This document shows, in pieces, positions 1 to 7,624 of a DNA stretch of 64,000 bases (position 1 is its first letter; each line of letters begins with the position of its first letter). A program made the position numbers and the translations under genes. This DNA is from Streptomyces griseoluteus (GTDB taxonomy: Bacteria > Actinomycetota > Actinomycetes > Streptomycetales > Streptomycetaceae), in NCBI GenBank assembly GCA_000717735.1, contig JOBE01000004.1, positions 1 to 64,000 on the forward strand. The letters run 5' to 3'. The notes beneath the pieces are model-generated. The model saw nothing but the letters and a program-made list of their open reading frames with translations. It made no database searches and was not told the origin of the DNA.

Positions 1-7
1 TAGTACG

Positions 8-41
8 GTCTCGTGGGCTCGGAGATGTGTATAAGAGACAG
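8..41 (+). other. Illumina Nextera adapter (sequencing artefact)
   Basis: These 34 bases match the Nextera transposase read-2 adapter, with the 19-bp Tn5 mosaic end at 23-41. This is library-preparation sequence left at the contig end, not genomic DNA. Bases 1-7 are of unknown origin, and real sequence is likely to start after base 41. The upstream control region of the first gene is therefore missing. Confidence 0.97.
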
Positions 42-88
42 CTGCCCCCCTCCGCCCTGACTCCCCCTTCCTTCGACCAGGAGCATTC

Positions 89-1399
89 ATGAAGCCACGC
101 AGCCTACGGCGCCGCGCGACCGCCGCCATCGCCGCGGTCGCCGCCATCGCCGCCCTCACCGCGACGCAGGCACAGGCGCAGACGCAGGCGCAGGCGCAGG
201 CGCAGACGCAGGCCGCACCCGCGCAGGACGTGGTCACCCCGGCCACGAAGTTCTACGTGGACCCGCACAGCAAGGCCGCCGGGCAGGCCCTCGTCGACCT
301 CCGCAACGGCGACTTCGCGAACGCCGCGAACATGGCCAGGCTGGCGAGCTGGCCGCAGGCCGACTGGTTCACCGAGGGCACGCCCGGCGAGGTCCGCGTC
401 GAGGTGAACAGGCTCGTCCGCAAGGCGCGGTGGGTCGACCGGACCCCCGTCCTGGTCGCCTACAACGTCCCGGGCCGGGACTGCACGCAGTACTCCAGCG
501 GCGGCGCCGCGTCCTCCGCCGCCTACCGGCAGTGGATCGACGCGTTCGCCGCCGGCATCGGCGACGACAAGGCGGTGGTCGTCGTCGAGCCCGACGGCCT
601 GGCCCTCCTGCCCAAGGACTGCGGACCAACCGTGGACCCGACCGGTGAACTCACGGCCACCCGCATCGCCGATCTCGAGTACGCCGTCAGGACCCTCAAG
701 TCCAAGCCCCGCACGGCGGTCTACCTGGACGCGGGGAACGTCCTGTGGCGGTCCGTCGGTGACATGGCGCAGCGACTGCTCGACGCCGGGATCGAGCACA
801 GCGACGGATTCGCCCTGAACGTGTCCAACACCCACCCCACCGACCACAACGCGAGGTACGGCACCTGGATAGCCAAGTGCATGTGGTTCGCCACCGAGGG
901 GCCGGAGTACGCACGCGGCCACGCCGACTGGTGCGCGACCCAGTACTACTCCCCCGCCGCGCCCAACGACGGCGCCCCCGGCAACGCCGTCGACTCCGCC
1001 GACCCCACCACCTGGCGCTGGACGGACGCCTGGTTCGACCAGAACGTGGGCACCCCGGCGACCGACGGGCTGCACCACTTCGTCATCGACACCAGCCGCA
1101 ACGGCCTCGGCGCCTGGACGCCGGAACCCGGCAAGTACACCGGGGACCCGGAGATCTGGTGCAACGCACCCGGCCGCGGCCTCGGGGCGCGCCCCACCGC
1201 CGACACCGGGGTCCCGCTCGTCGACGCCTACCTGTGGATCAAGATCCCCGGTGAGTCCGACGGCAGCTGCACCCGCAACACCGGCGGCACCATCGACCCC
1301 GAGTACGGCATCGTGGACCCGCCCGCCGGCACCTGGTGGGCCGACCAGGTCCACTCGCTGGCCCGCAACGCGGCCCCGCGCCTGACGTTCAACCGCTGA
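89..1399 (+). CDS. Secreted GH6 cellulase (endoglucanase/cellobiohydrolase)
   Basis: Glycoside hydrolase family 6, which cleaves beta-1,4-glucan with inversion. The 436-residue product has an N-terminal signal peptide (about residues 1-30) and then a Gln-Ala/Gln-Thr repeat to residue 42. Family landmarks are YNVPGRDC with the probable general acid D131, VVEPDGLALL (D169), FALNVSNT, DTSRNGLG, and KIPGESDG near the end with D391 in the general-base region. The catalytic domain fills the rest of the protein and there is no cellulose-binding module, which is short for a Streptomyces exo-cellulase. An AGGAG site lies 5 bases before the ATG. It is the first gene of a plus-strand cellulase pair. The promoter is not recoverable because the contig starts only 88 bases upstream and part of that is adapter. 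Endo versus exo action cannot be decided from sequence alone. Confidence 0.95.
   Translation: MKPRSLRRRATAAIAAVAAIAALTATQAQAQTQAQAQAQTQAAPAQDVVTPATKFYVDPHSKAAGQALVDLRNGDFANAANMARLASWPQADWFTEGTPGEVRVEVNRLVRKARWVDRTPVLVAYNVPGRDCTQYSSGGAASSAAYRQWIDAFAAGIGDDKAVVVVEPDGLALLPKDCGPTVDPTGELTATRIADLEYAVRTLKSKPRTAVYLDAGNVLWRSVGDMAQRLLDAGIEHSDGFALNVSNTHPTDHNARYGTWIAKCMWFATEGPEYARGHADWCATQYYSPAAPNDGAPGNAVDSADPTTWRWTDAWFDQNVGTPATDGLHHFVIDTSRNGLGAWTPEPGKYTGDPEIWCNAPGRGLGARPTADTGVPLVDAYLWIKIPGESDGSCTRNTGGTIDPEYGIVDPPAGTWWADQVHSLARNAAPRLTFNR
164..211 (+). repeat. 6-bp tandem repeat coding for (Q-A/T)n
   Basis: Eight hexamer units of the form (A/G)C(G/A)CAG encode alternating Thr/Ala-Gln residues 26-41, between the signal peptide and the GH6 domain. 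Such repeats change length easily, and this one probably acts as a spacer after secretion. Confidence 0.85.
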
Positions 1400-1429
1400 G
1401 CCCGCTCCGTCACCCGTTCACGCCCGGCG

Positions 1430-1480
1430 AAGGCCGGCACCCCGCCCGGGGCATCTCCCGGGCGGGGTGCCGGCCTTTTT
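1430..1480 (+). terminator. Strong intrinsic terminator after GH6
   Basis: A near-perfect stem of about 19 bp (GGCCGGCACCCCGCCCGGG and its complement) with a short loop is followed directly by five T residues at 1476-1480. It ends GH6 transcription about 30 bases past the stop codon, so the next gene has its own promoter. Confidence 0.93.
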
Positions 1481-1491
1481 CGCGTCGCGAG

Positions 1492-1505
1492 TCGAAGCGC
1501 ATCGA
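1492..1505. promoter_or_regulatory. Operator-like palindrome, copy 1 (one mismatch)
   Basis: TCGAAGCGCATCGA differs at one base from the perfect 14-bp palindrome TCGAAGCGCTTCGA found upstream of the GH3 gene at 19291. Central-CG palindromes of this size are typical LacI-family operators. It lies in the 340-bp control region of the GH5 gene. The cognate regulator is not identified. Confidence 0.55.
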
Positions 1506-1547
1506 CAGTTGCACCACCCTCACGCCCTGTCAATCGGGCGATCTCAA

Positions 1548-1556
1548 GAAAGTTTC
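1548..1556. promoter_or_regulatory. GAAAGTTTC inverted repeat
   Basis: A GAAA-n-TTTC element between the two larger palindromes upstream of the GH5 gene. Inverted repeats of this form recur in Streptomyces xylanase promoters. Nearby, 1574-1587 reads GTTTCGCACGAAAC, another imperfect dyad. A regulatory role is inferred only. Confidence 0.35.
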
Positions 1557-1610
1557 CTTGCATCAAAGCCCTTGTTTCGCACGAAACATGTCCGTTACCT
1601 TCGGCGGCCA

Positions 1611-1624
1611 GTGAAGCGCTTCGA
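1611..1624. promoter_or_regulatory. Operator-like palindrome, copy 2
   Basis: GTGAAGCGCTTCGA matches TCGAAGCGCTTCGA at 12 of 14 positions and keeps the perfect core GAAGCGCTTC. It lies about 120 bases before the GH5 start. With copy 1 at 1492 it brackets the GH5 promoter region, suggesting cooperative or looped repression. Confidence 0.55.
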
Positions 1625-1687
1625 CGCGCTTTCGGGGAAGGACGGCGGCGTCGCCCTTCGGCGCCGCCTGACCAGCACTCGGATCAA

Positions 1688-1700
1688 CCCCCCCCCCCCC
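1688..1700. repeat. 13-base C homopolymer
   Basis: An uninterrupted run of 13 C between the palindromes and the GH5 ribosome-binding site. Its true length is uncertain in any sequencing technology. It could alter promoter-to-start spacing if it varies. Confidence 0.9.
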
Positions 1701-1741
1701 ACTACCGACCGAGGGGCTCGGCCCCGCGAAAGGAACGATCC

Positions 1742-3493
1742 ATGAACGAGACACGGCAACCGGCGCACCACCGAGGCCGGGGCCCAGGCCGCCTGATCGC
1801 GCTCGTGCTGGCGCTCTTCGTCATGCTGGGGCTGTCGGGCGGCACCGCGTTCGCCGCGCCCGACGACGCCAAGAAGCCGCCCCGTGCGGTCTGGGTCCCG
1901 GACTCGGCCAACGACCTCGTCGCCGCGATGCAGCCCAGCTGGAACCTGGGCAACACCCTGGACGCCATTCCCGACGAGGGTTCCTGGGGCAACGGGCAGA
2001 CCACCAAGGCGACGTTCGAGAAGGTCGCCGCGGACGGGTTCCGCAGTGTCCGCATCCCGGTGACCTGGAGCGACCACCAGTCCGCCACCGCGCCGTACAC
2101 CATCGACGCCACGTACATGGCCCGCGTCAAGCAGATCGTCGACTGGGCGCTGGACAGCGGCCTGTACGTCGTGCTCAACGTCCACCACGACTCGTGGATG
2201 TGGGTCGAGAAGATCACGAGCGACCACGACAACGTGATGGCCCGGTTCAACTCCACCTGGTCCCAGATCTCCACGACCTTCCGGGACGCGCCGCGCACCC
2301 TGGTCTTCGAGGGCATCAACGAGCCGAGCTTCGCCAACGCCACGGAAGCGCAGAAGTTCCAGTACCTGAGGGAGCTGCAGACCTCGTTCCACCGCCTGGT
2401 CCGCGCCTCGGGCGGCATGAACGCGAACCGTCTGCTGAGCCTGACCACGCCCGCCGGCGCCCCCGAACCGGCCTTCATGAACGACCTGTACACCACGATC
2501 GCCGGGCTGAACGACAGCCAGCTCGTGGCGCAGGTGCACTTCTACAGCTGGTACCCGTTCAGCGTGAACGTGGCGGGCGGCACCCTCTACGACGCCGTCG
2601 CGCAGAAGCACCTGGACGACACCTTCGCCAACATACGCAACACCTTCGTCGCCCGCGGCATCCCGGTCTACATCGGTGAGTACGGTCTGCTCGACTACCC
2701 GAACCACTTCCACCCCGACCGGACCGAGCGGGGCGAGGCGCTCAAGTACTACGAGCACGTCAACCACACGGCGCGTGCCGTCGGCGTCACCACCGCCCTG
2801 TGGGACCCGTTCGGCTACCTGAACCGCGACACCCTGCAGTGGCGTGACCAGGCCCTGTTCGACTGGATCAAGTCGAGCTGGACCACCCGCTCGGGCACCG
2901 CCTCCTTCGACAAGGTCTTCGTGCCGAAGTCGGCCCCGATCACCGCCAAGTCGCTCACCCTGAACCTCAACGGCACCAGCTTCCGCGGGGTGTGGCAGGG
3001 CGGCACCAAGCTGGTCGCGGGACGGGACTACACCGTCTCCGGCACCCGGCTGACCTTCACCGCCGGCGCGCTGACCCGCCTGGTCGGCAACCGCGCCTAC
3101 GGCGTCAACGCGACGCTCCAGGCCCGGTTCACCAGCGGGCTTCCCTGGAACATCGGCATCGTCACCAACGATGCTCCGGTGCTGTCGAACGCCACGGGCA
3201 CCTCCACCGCGTTCGCCGTTCCCACCCAGTACCGGGGCAACAACCTGGCCACCATGCACGCCACGTACGCCGACGGCACCAACGCCGGCCCGACGGACTG
3301 GACTCCCTACCAGGAGTTCAACAGGGCCTTCTCGCCGGACTACGCGAACGGCGCGATCACCCTGACCCCCGACTTCCTCGCCTCGCTCCGCGAGGGGGTC
3401 ACGGCGACGCTGGTCTTCCACTTCTACAGCGGCCAGACCGTCACGTACAAGGTCACGAAGTCCGGCACCGCGGTGACCGGCACCCTCGCCTGA
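1742..3493 (+). CDS. Secreted GH5 endoglucanase/xyloglucanase with X2 and CBM46 modules
   Basis: Modular secreted glucanase of 583 residues. The signal peptide is about residues 1-39 and the GH5 barrel about 50-380, with acid/base E194 in INEPSF and nucleophile E313 in YIGEYG. An Ig-like CBM_X2 domain spans about 395-475 (LNGTSFRGV, then AGRDYTVSGTRL), followed by a CBM46-type module at about 480-575 (FSPDYANGAITLTPDF, then FHFYSGQTVTYKV). The order GH5, X2, CBM46 is that of the Bacillus BhCel5B/BlCel5B enzymes, which belong to GH5 subfamily 4 and act on beta-1,3-1,4-glucan and xyloglucan. AAAGGAA 7 bases before the ATG supports the start. The neighbouring xylosidase, galactosidase and fucose genes favour a xyloglucan role. 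Family and modules are clear; exact substrate is inferred. Confidence 0.93.
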   Translation: MNETRQPAHHRGRGPGRLIALVLALFVMLGLSGGTAFAAPDDAKKPPRAVWVPDSANDLVAAMQPSWNLGNTLDAIPDEGSWGNGQTTKATFEKVAADGFRSVRIPVTWSDHQSATAPYTIDATYMARVKQIVDWALDSGLYVVLNVHHDSWMWVEKITSDHDNVMARFNSTWSQISTTFRDAPRTLVFEGINEPSFANATEAQKFQYLRELQTSFHRLVRASGGMNANRLLSLTTPAGAPEPAFMNDLYTTIAGLNDSQLVAQVHFYSWYPFSVNVAGGTLYDAVAQKHLDDTFANIRNTFVARGIPVYIGEYGLLDYPNHFHPDRTERGEALKYYEHVNHTARAVGVTTALWDPFGYLNRDTLQWRDQALFDWIKSSWTTRSGTASFDKVFVPKSAPITAKSLTLNLNGTSFRGVWQGGTKLVAGRDYTVSGTRLTFTAGALTRLVGNRAYGVNATLQARFTSGLPWNIGIVTNDAPVLSNATGTSTAFAVPTQYRGNNLATMHATYADGTNAGPTDWTPYQEFNRAFSPDYANGAITLTPDFLASLREGVTATLVFHFYSGQTVTYKVTKSGTAVTGTLA

Positions 3494-3509
3494 CCCATGC
3501 CCTCCCCGC

Positions 3510-3542
3510 CCCGGCCGCCGGCCTCCCCGCCGGCGGCCGGGG
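3510..3542. terminator. GC-rich hairpin after the GH5 gene
   Basis: An inverted repeat of about 12 bp (CCCGGCCGCCGG / CCGGCGGCCGGG) with an 8-base loop between the GH5 stop and the GH42 start. There is no T-run, so it may attenuate transcription or stabilise the mRNA 3' end. GH42 may be partly cotranscribed with GH5. Confidence 0.5.
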
Positions 3543-3566
3543 CCCCACACGTCTCGAGGTGCACGC

Positions 3567-5684
3567 ATGTTCCCGCTGCCTCCCCGCGTCCTCTTCGGCG
3601 CCGCCTACTACCACGAGTACCAGCCGTACGAGCGTCTCAAGGAAGACCTGGACCTGATGGCGGAGGCGAAGTTCACCGTCATCCGGGTCGGCGAGTCCGT
3701 CTGGTCCACCTGGGAGCCTACGAGCGGCCGCTTCGAGCTGGACTGGCTGCAGCCCGTCCTCGACGGCGCCCACGCCCGGGGCATCTCGGTCGTCCTCGGC
3801 ACGCCCACGTACGCCGTGCCGCCGTGGCTGGTCCGCCAGTACCCGGAGATCGCCGCCGATCACGCCACCGGCCGGTCCGCGTCATGGGGCGGTCGCCAGG
3901 AGGTCGACTTCACCCACCCAGCGTTCCGCTTCCACGCCGAGCGCGTGGTCCGGCGCATCCTCGCCCGGTACGCCGACCACCCGGCCGTGATCGGCTTCCA
4001 GGTCGACAACGAGCCGGGCTGCCGCCTCCCGCACAACCGGGGCGTCTTCCAGCGCTTCGTCGACGACCTGCGCCATACGTACGGCGACGTCGAGACCCTC
4101 AACCGCGCGTGGGGCCTGACCTACTGGTCGCACCGTCTCTCCACCTGGGCCGACCTGTGGACCCCGGACGGAAACGCCCAGCCGCAGTACGACGTCGCCT
4201 GGCGGGCCTTCCTGGCCCGGCAGACCACCGAGTTCATCGCCTGGCAGGCCGACATCGCGCGCGAGTACGCCGGCAGCGGGCAGTTCGTCACCACCTGCCT
4301 GCACTACGGCCACCCGGCCCTGGAGGACGACGAGCTGACCGACGGCGTCGACGTCACCGCGGGCAACCCGTACTACGACATGCAGGACGCCCTCGCGCTT
4401 CCCGACCCGACACCCGACGACCACGAGCAGGGATGGAAGACCGCCGGTGTCTGGGGCCTGTACCAGCAGGCCGACCGGACCTTCTCCTCCCGGCAGGAAC
4501 CGTTCCTGATCACCGAGACCAACGCCCAGGCCGTCGGCGGCCCGGCCGAGAACCGGCCCGCCTACGACGGGCAGTGGCGGCAGGCCGCCTGGGCACTCGT
4601 CTCCCGGGGCGCGCGGATGATCGAGTACTGGCACTGGCACACCCTGCACTTCGGCGCCGAGACGTACTGGGGCGGCATCCTGCCGCACAGCGGCCGCCCA
4701 GGCCGCGTCTACGCCGAACTCGCGCGCCTGGGAGCCGAGTTCGAGACGGCCGGGGCACTGGTGGCCGGGATCGATCCCGACGCCGACATCGCGATGGTCT
4801 ACTCGATGCCCAGCAAGTGGCTGATGCAGAAGTACCCGCCGCTCGGCACGGCGGACGGCGGGGAGGACGGCTCCTCGTACCACCGCCTCTTCGACCCCTT
4901 CTACCGCGGCGCGTTCGAGGCCGGCCGTCAGGTGCGCGTCCTGCACGCCCGCCAGCTCCACGACGGCCGAGGCGAACGGGAGGGCCTGGCACCGGACGTC
5001 GCCGCGGCACGCCACCCCGTCCTCGTCGTCCCCGGGCTCTACCTCGCGGAGGACTCCCTGCTCGACTGGCTCGCGGCCTACGCCCACGCCGGCGGGCATC
5101 TCGTCCTCGGCCCCCGCACCGGCTACGCCGACCAGGAGGCCAGGGCGCGCCACGAGCCGGGACCCGCGCGTCTCGTGGCGGCGGCGGGCGTGTCGTACGA
5201 CGAGTTCGCCAACCTGTCATCCGACCTCCCGCTCCGCGCCGTGCAGGGCAGTCCCCTGGCGCTGCCCGAGGGGGCGACCGCGACGCGGTGGGTGGACGGC
5301 CTCGTCGTGGGCGACGCCACGGTGCTCGCCGAGTACGGCCACCCGCACCACGGCCGCTGGCCCGCCGTCACCACGCACGCCCACGGCGCCGGCCGGGTCA
5401 CCTGCGTCGGCACCGTGCCGGGGCGCGAGCTCGCCCGGTCGCTGGCCGCCTGGCTGGCGCCGACGCCCCTCAGCGGCTGGGGCGACCTGCCCGCGTCCGT
5501 CACGGCGACGACCGGCACCTCCCCGGAAGGGCGTCGCGTCCACGTGGTGCACAACCGGAGCTGGGAGCCCACCGAGGTGCGGGCGCCCGTGGATCTGACC
5601 GACGCGCTGGACGGTACGCCTGTCGACGTCGGCGGACCGGTGGGCCTCGGCGCGTGGGACGTACGGGTCTTCGTCACGCGGTAG
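3567..5684 (+). CDS. GH42 beta-galactosidase
   Basis: Intracellular-type family 42 beta-galactosidase of 705 residues, the usual length, with no signal peptide. The catalytic acid/base is E149 in QVDNEPG and the nucleophile E317 in ITETNAQ. The remainder matches the trimerisation and C-terminal beta domains (about 390-705). GAGGT 6 bases before the ATG supports the start, 73 bases after the GH5 gene. It should remove terminal beta-galactose from imported oligosaccharides such as xyloglucan side chains, galactan or arabinogalactan fragments. A second, divergent GH42 lies at 20480. Family assignment is secure; substrate is inferred from the neighbours. Confidence 0.94.
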   Translation: MFPLPPRVLFGAAYYHEYQPYERLKEDLDLMAEAKFTVIRVGESVWSTWEPTSGRFELDWLQPVLDGAHARGISVVLGTPTYAVPPWLVRQYPEIAADHATGRSASWGGRQEVDFTHPAFRFHAERVVRRILARYADHPAVIGFQVDNEPGCRLPHNRGVFQRFVDDLRHTYGDVETLNRAWGLTYWSHRLSTWADLWTPDGNAQPQYDVAWRAFLARQTTEFIAWQADIAREYAGSGQFVTTCLHYGHPALEDDELTDGVDVTAGNPYYDMQDALALPDPTPDDHEQGWKTAGVWGLYQQADRTFSSRQEPFLITETNAQAVGGPAENRPAYDGQWRQAAWALVSRGARMIEYWHWHTLHFGAETYWGGILPHSGRPGRVYAELARLGAEFETAGALVAGIDPDADIAMVYSMPSKWLMQKYPPLGTADGGEDGSSYHRLFDPFYRGAFEAGRQVRVLHARQLHDGRGEREGLAPDVAAARHPVLVVPGLYLAEDSLLDWLAAYAHAGGHLVLGPRTGYADQEARARHEPGPARLVAAAGVSYDEFANLSSDLPLRAVQGSPLALPEGATATRWVDGLVVGDATVLAEYGHPHHGRWPAVTTHAHGAGRVTCVGTVPGRELARSLAAWLAPTPLSGWGDLPASVTATTGTSPEGRRVHVVHNRSWEPTEVRAPVDLTDALDGTPVDVGGPVGLGAWDVRVFVTR

Positions 5685-5710
5685 CGGGAGCAGGCACCGC
5701 CGGCCCGCAG

Positions 5711-5790
5711 GCCGGGGGCCTTCACGCCGGGGGCCTTCACGCCGGGGGCCTTCACGCCGGGGGCCTTCACGCCGGGGGCCTTCACGCCGG
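5711..5790. repeat. Tandem 15-bp repeat between convergent genes
   Basis: Five exact copies of the 15-bp unit GCCGGGGGCCTTCAC start at 5711, 5726, 5741, 5756 and 5771, with a partial sixth (GCCGG) at 5786-5790. It fills the space between the convergent GH42 and lactonase genes and overlaps the last codons of the latter. Each unit is a multiple of three, so copy-number change would keep frame. The perfect identity implies recent expansion. Confidence 0.95.
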
Positions 5791-6666
5791 CTCGCCTCCG
5801 GCGCCGGCGCCGGAGGCATTCGGCGTGCCGAGCCCGTAGACCCGGGCCGCCGTTCCGCCGAAGACCTGCGCGTGCTCGTCCGGGCCGAGGCCGTCCGTCA
5901 GCTCCTCGGCGGTGCGCACGACCTGTTCGTACGAGGCAGCCGTGAGGCAGACCGGCCAGTCGGAGCCGAACATGACGCGCTCGGGTCCGAAGGCGTCGAG
6001 GGCGGTCTCGGCGTACGGGCGCAGGGACGTGACGCTCCAGCGGTCGCGGTCGGCCTCCGTCACCAGACCGGAGAGTTTGCAGAACACCCCGGACTCGCGG
6101 GCGAGTTCGCGCAGCAGGCCGGCCCAGGGCTCCAGCTCTCCGCGGGCGATGGGCGGCTTGGAGAGATGGTCGAGGACGAAGGACTGCCCCGGGAGCGCGC
6201 GCACGGTCGCGATGGCGGCGGGAAGCTGGTGGGGCAGGGTGAGCAGGTCGTAGCAGAGCCCGGCACGGCCGACCGCGCGCAGTCCGCGGCGGACGTCGGG
6301 GCGGACGAGCCAGGCCGGATCGGCCTCGCCCTGGACCAGGTGCCGCACACCGACGAGCAGGTCACCGCCCGGCCCCCGGCGCAGGTCGGCGAGGGTGTCG
6401 GCGATGCCGGGCGCGGTGAGGTCGGCCCAGCCGACGACGCCCGCGACGAGCGGTTCGCCGACGGCCAGTGCGAGGAACTCCCGGGTCTCTGCCGCGTCCG
6501 GCAGCACCTGCACGAGTACGGTGCCCCCGATGCCCGCCGCGCGGGCGTGCGGGGTCAGTTCGGCCATGCCGAAGTCGCGCCGGATCGCCGTCGACTCCGG
6601 TGCGTCGAGCCAGGCGTGGGTGCGTCGGCGCAGGTCCCACAGGTGATGGTGCGCGTCGATTCTCAC
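5782..6666 (-). CDS. Amidohydrolase, probable L-fuconolactonase
   Basis: COG3618 amidohydrolase of 294 residues, the lactonase family that opens L-fucono-1,5-lactone to L-fuconate. Metal-binding IDAHHHLWD is at residues 3-11, HLSKPP near 167-172 and GSDWPV near 234-239. I chose the GTG at 6666 because it sits directly before the conserved VRIDAHHH motif and has GAGGAGG 9 bases upstream; the frame stays open further upstream only as non-coding reading. It follows the aldo/keto reductase stop by 13 bases, so the two are one operon. The C-terminal Gly/Ala tail abuts the 15-bp repeat array. The fuconate dehydratase and keto-deoxy-fuconate enzymes in the same cluster make the fuconate assignment likely. 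Confidence 0.87.
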   Translation of the reverse strand: MRIDAHHHLWDLRRRTHAWLDAPESTAIRRDFGMAELTPHARAAGIGGTVLVQVLPDAAETREFLALAVGEPLVAGVVGWADLTAPGIADTLADLRRGPGGDLLVGVRHLVQGEADPAWLVRPDVRRGLRAVGRAGLCYDLLTLPHQLPAAIATVRALPGQSFVLDHLSKPPIARGELEPWAGLLRELARESGVFCKLSGLVTEADRDRWSVTSLRPYAETALDAFGPERVMFGSDWPVCLTAASYEQVVRTAEELTDGLGPDEHAQVFGGTAARVYGLGTPNASGAGAGGEPA

Positions 6667-6679
6667 GCGCGGCCCCTCC

Positions 6680-7624
6680 TCAGCCGGCGCCCAGGTCGGC
6701 CCAGAGCCGCTCCGGGATGTCGAGTTCCGCGTGGGCGGCGTTCTGCAGCACCTCGGCCGGGCTCGCCGCGCCGACGACGACACCGGTGACGGCCGGGTGC
6801 CGGAGCGGGAAGCGCAGCGCCGCCGCGGCGAGCGGCACACCGTACGCGGCGCAGCGGCGGTCCAGTTCCCGGGCGGCCCGGAGCACGGAGGCGGAGGCGG
6901 GGGCGTAGTCGTACATCGCCCCGCGGTGCGGGTTCGCGAGTACGCCGCTGTTGAAGACCCCGCCGACCAGGACGCCGACTCCCCGGGCCGCGCACAGCGG
7001 CAGCAGTTCCCGTTCGGCGCTCCGGTCGAGCAGCGAGTAGCGGCCGGCGACGAGGACGCAGTCGACGTCGGTCTCCCGGACGAAACGGGAGAGCGTCGCC
7101 GTCTGGTTCATGCCCACGCCCACCGCACGGATCACGCCCTCGGCCCGCAGCCGGGCGAGCGCCGGGTACGCCTCGGCGAGCGCCTGCTCCCCGTGGTCGT
7201 CGGGATCATGGATCAGTACGACGTCGAAGGCGTCGAGCCCGGAGCGTTCCAGGCTCTCCTCGAGGGAGCGACGCACGCCTTCGCGGGTGTAGTCGCGGAC
7301 CCGGACCAGGCCGGGGGCGCCGTGGAAGCCCTCGTCGCCCGGCTCCGCCGCCCCCGGCACGAGCAGGCGGCCGACCTTGGTGGACACCACGGCCTCGTCC
7401 CGAGGCACCTCGGCCAGGAAGGAGCCGAGGCGTCGCTCGGCGAGGCCCGCGCCGTAGTGGGGGGCGGTGTCGAAGTACCGGACGCCGTTCTTCCAGGCCG
7501 CCTCCAGGGTGGCGCGGGCCCGGTCCTGGGCCACGGGTGCGTACAGGCCGGCCAGCGGTGCGGTGCCGAGCGCGATCCGGCTGACCGTGACAGCGGTGCC
7601 GCCCAGCGGCACCCGCTCGGTCAC
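6680..7624 (-). CDS. Aldo/keto reductase, probable L-fucose (D-threo-aldose) 1-dehydrogenase
   Basis: Aldo/keto reductase of 314 residues with the catalytic tetrad D52, Y57, K83 and H139. Landmarks are FDTAPHYGAGLAERRLG, VLIHDP, and the NADP-binding end VTGVVVGAASPAEV. The branch resembles D-threo-aldose 1-dehydrogenase and L-galactose dehydrogenase, which oxidise L-fucose to the lactone, the first step of the non-phosphorylating pathway. The GTG start at 7624 overlaps the TGA of the upstream hydrolase gene in a GTGA arrangement, which implies translational coupling. A longer upstream reading frame is excluded because it runs through the hydrolase gene. Family is certain; sugar specificity comes from context. 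Confidence 0.87.
   Translation of the reverse strand: MTERVPLGGTAVTVSRIALGTAPLAGLYAPVAQDRARATLEAAWKNGVRYFDTAPHYGAGLAERRLGSFLAEVPRDEAVVSTKVGRLLVPGAAEPGDEGFHGAPGLVRVRDYTREGVRRSLEESLERSGLDAFDVVLIHDPDDHGEQALAEAYPALARLRAEGVIRAVGVGMNQTATLSRFVRETDVDCVLVAGRYSLLDRSAERELLPLCAARGVGVLVGGVFNSGVLANPHRGAMYDYAPASASVLRAARELDRRCAAYGVPLAAAALRFPLRHPAVTGVVVGAASPAEVLQNAAHAELDIPERLWADLGAG

Noticed and set aside
104..1354. Long minus-strand open frame opposite the GH6 gene
   Set aside because: It is a shadow frame from high GC3: Gly/Val/Arg-rich with no domain, while the plus strand encodes a clear GH6 enzyme.
1595..3568. 657-residue minus-strand frame opposite the GH5 gene
   Set aside because: Composition is the mirror of GH5 codons, no family motifs; rejected as a shadow.
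5711..5790. CRISPR-like array
   Set aside because: The units are contiguous 15-mers without spacers and no cas genes occur; it is a simple tandem repeat.
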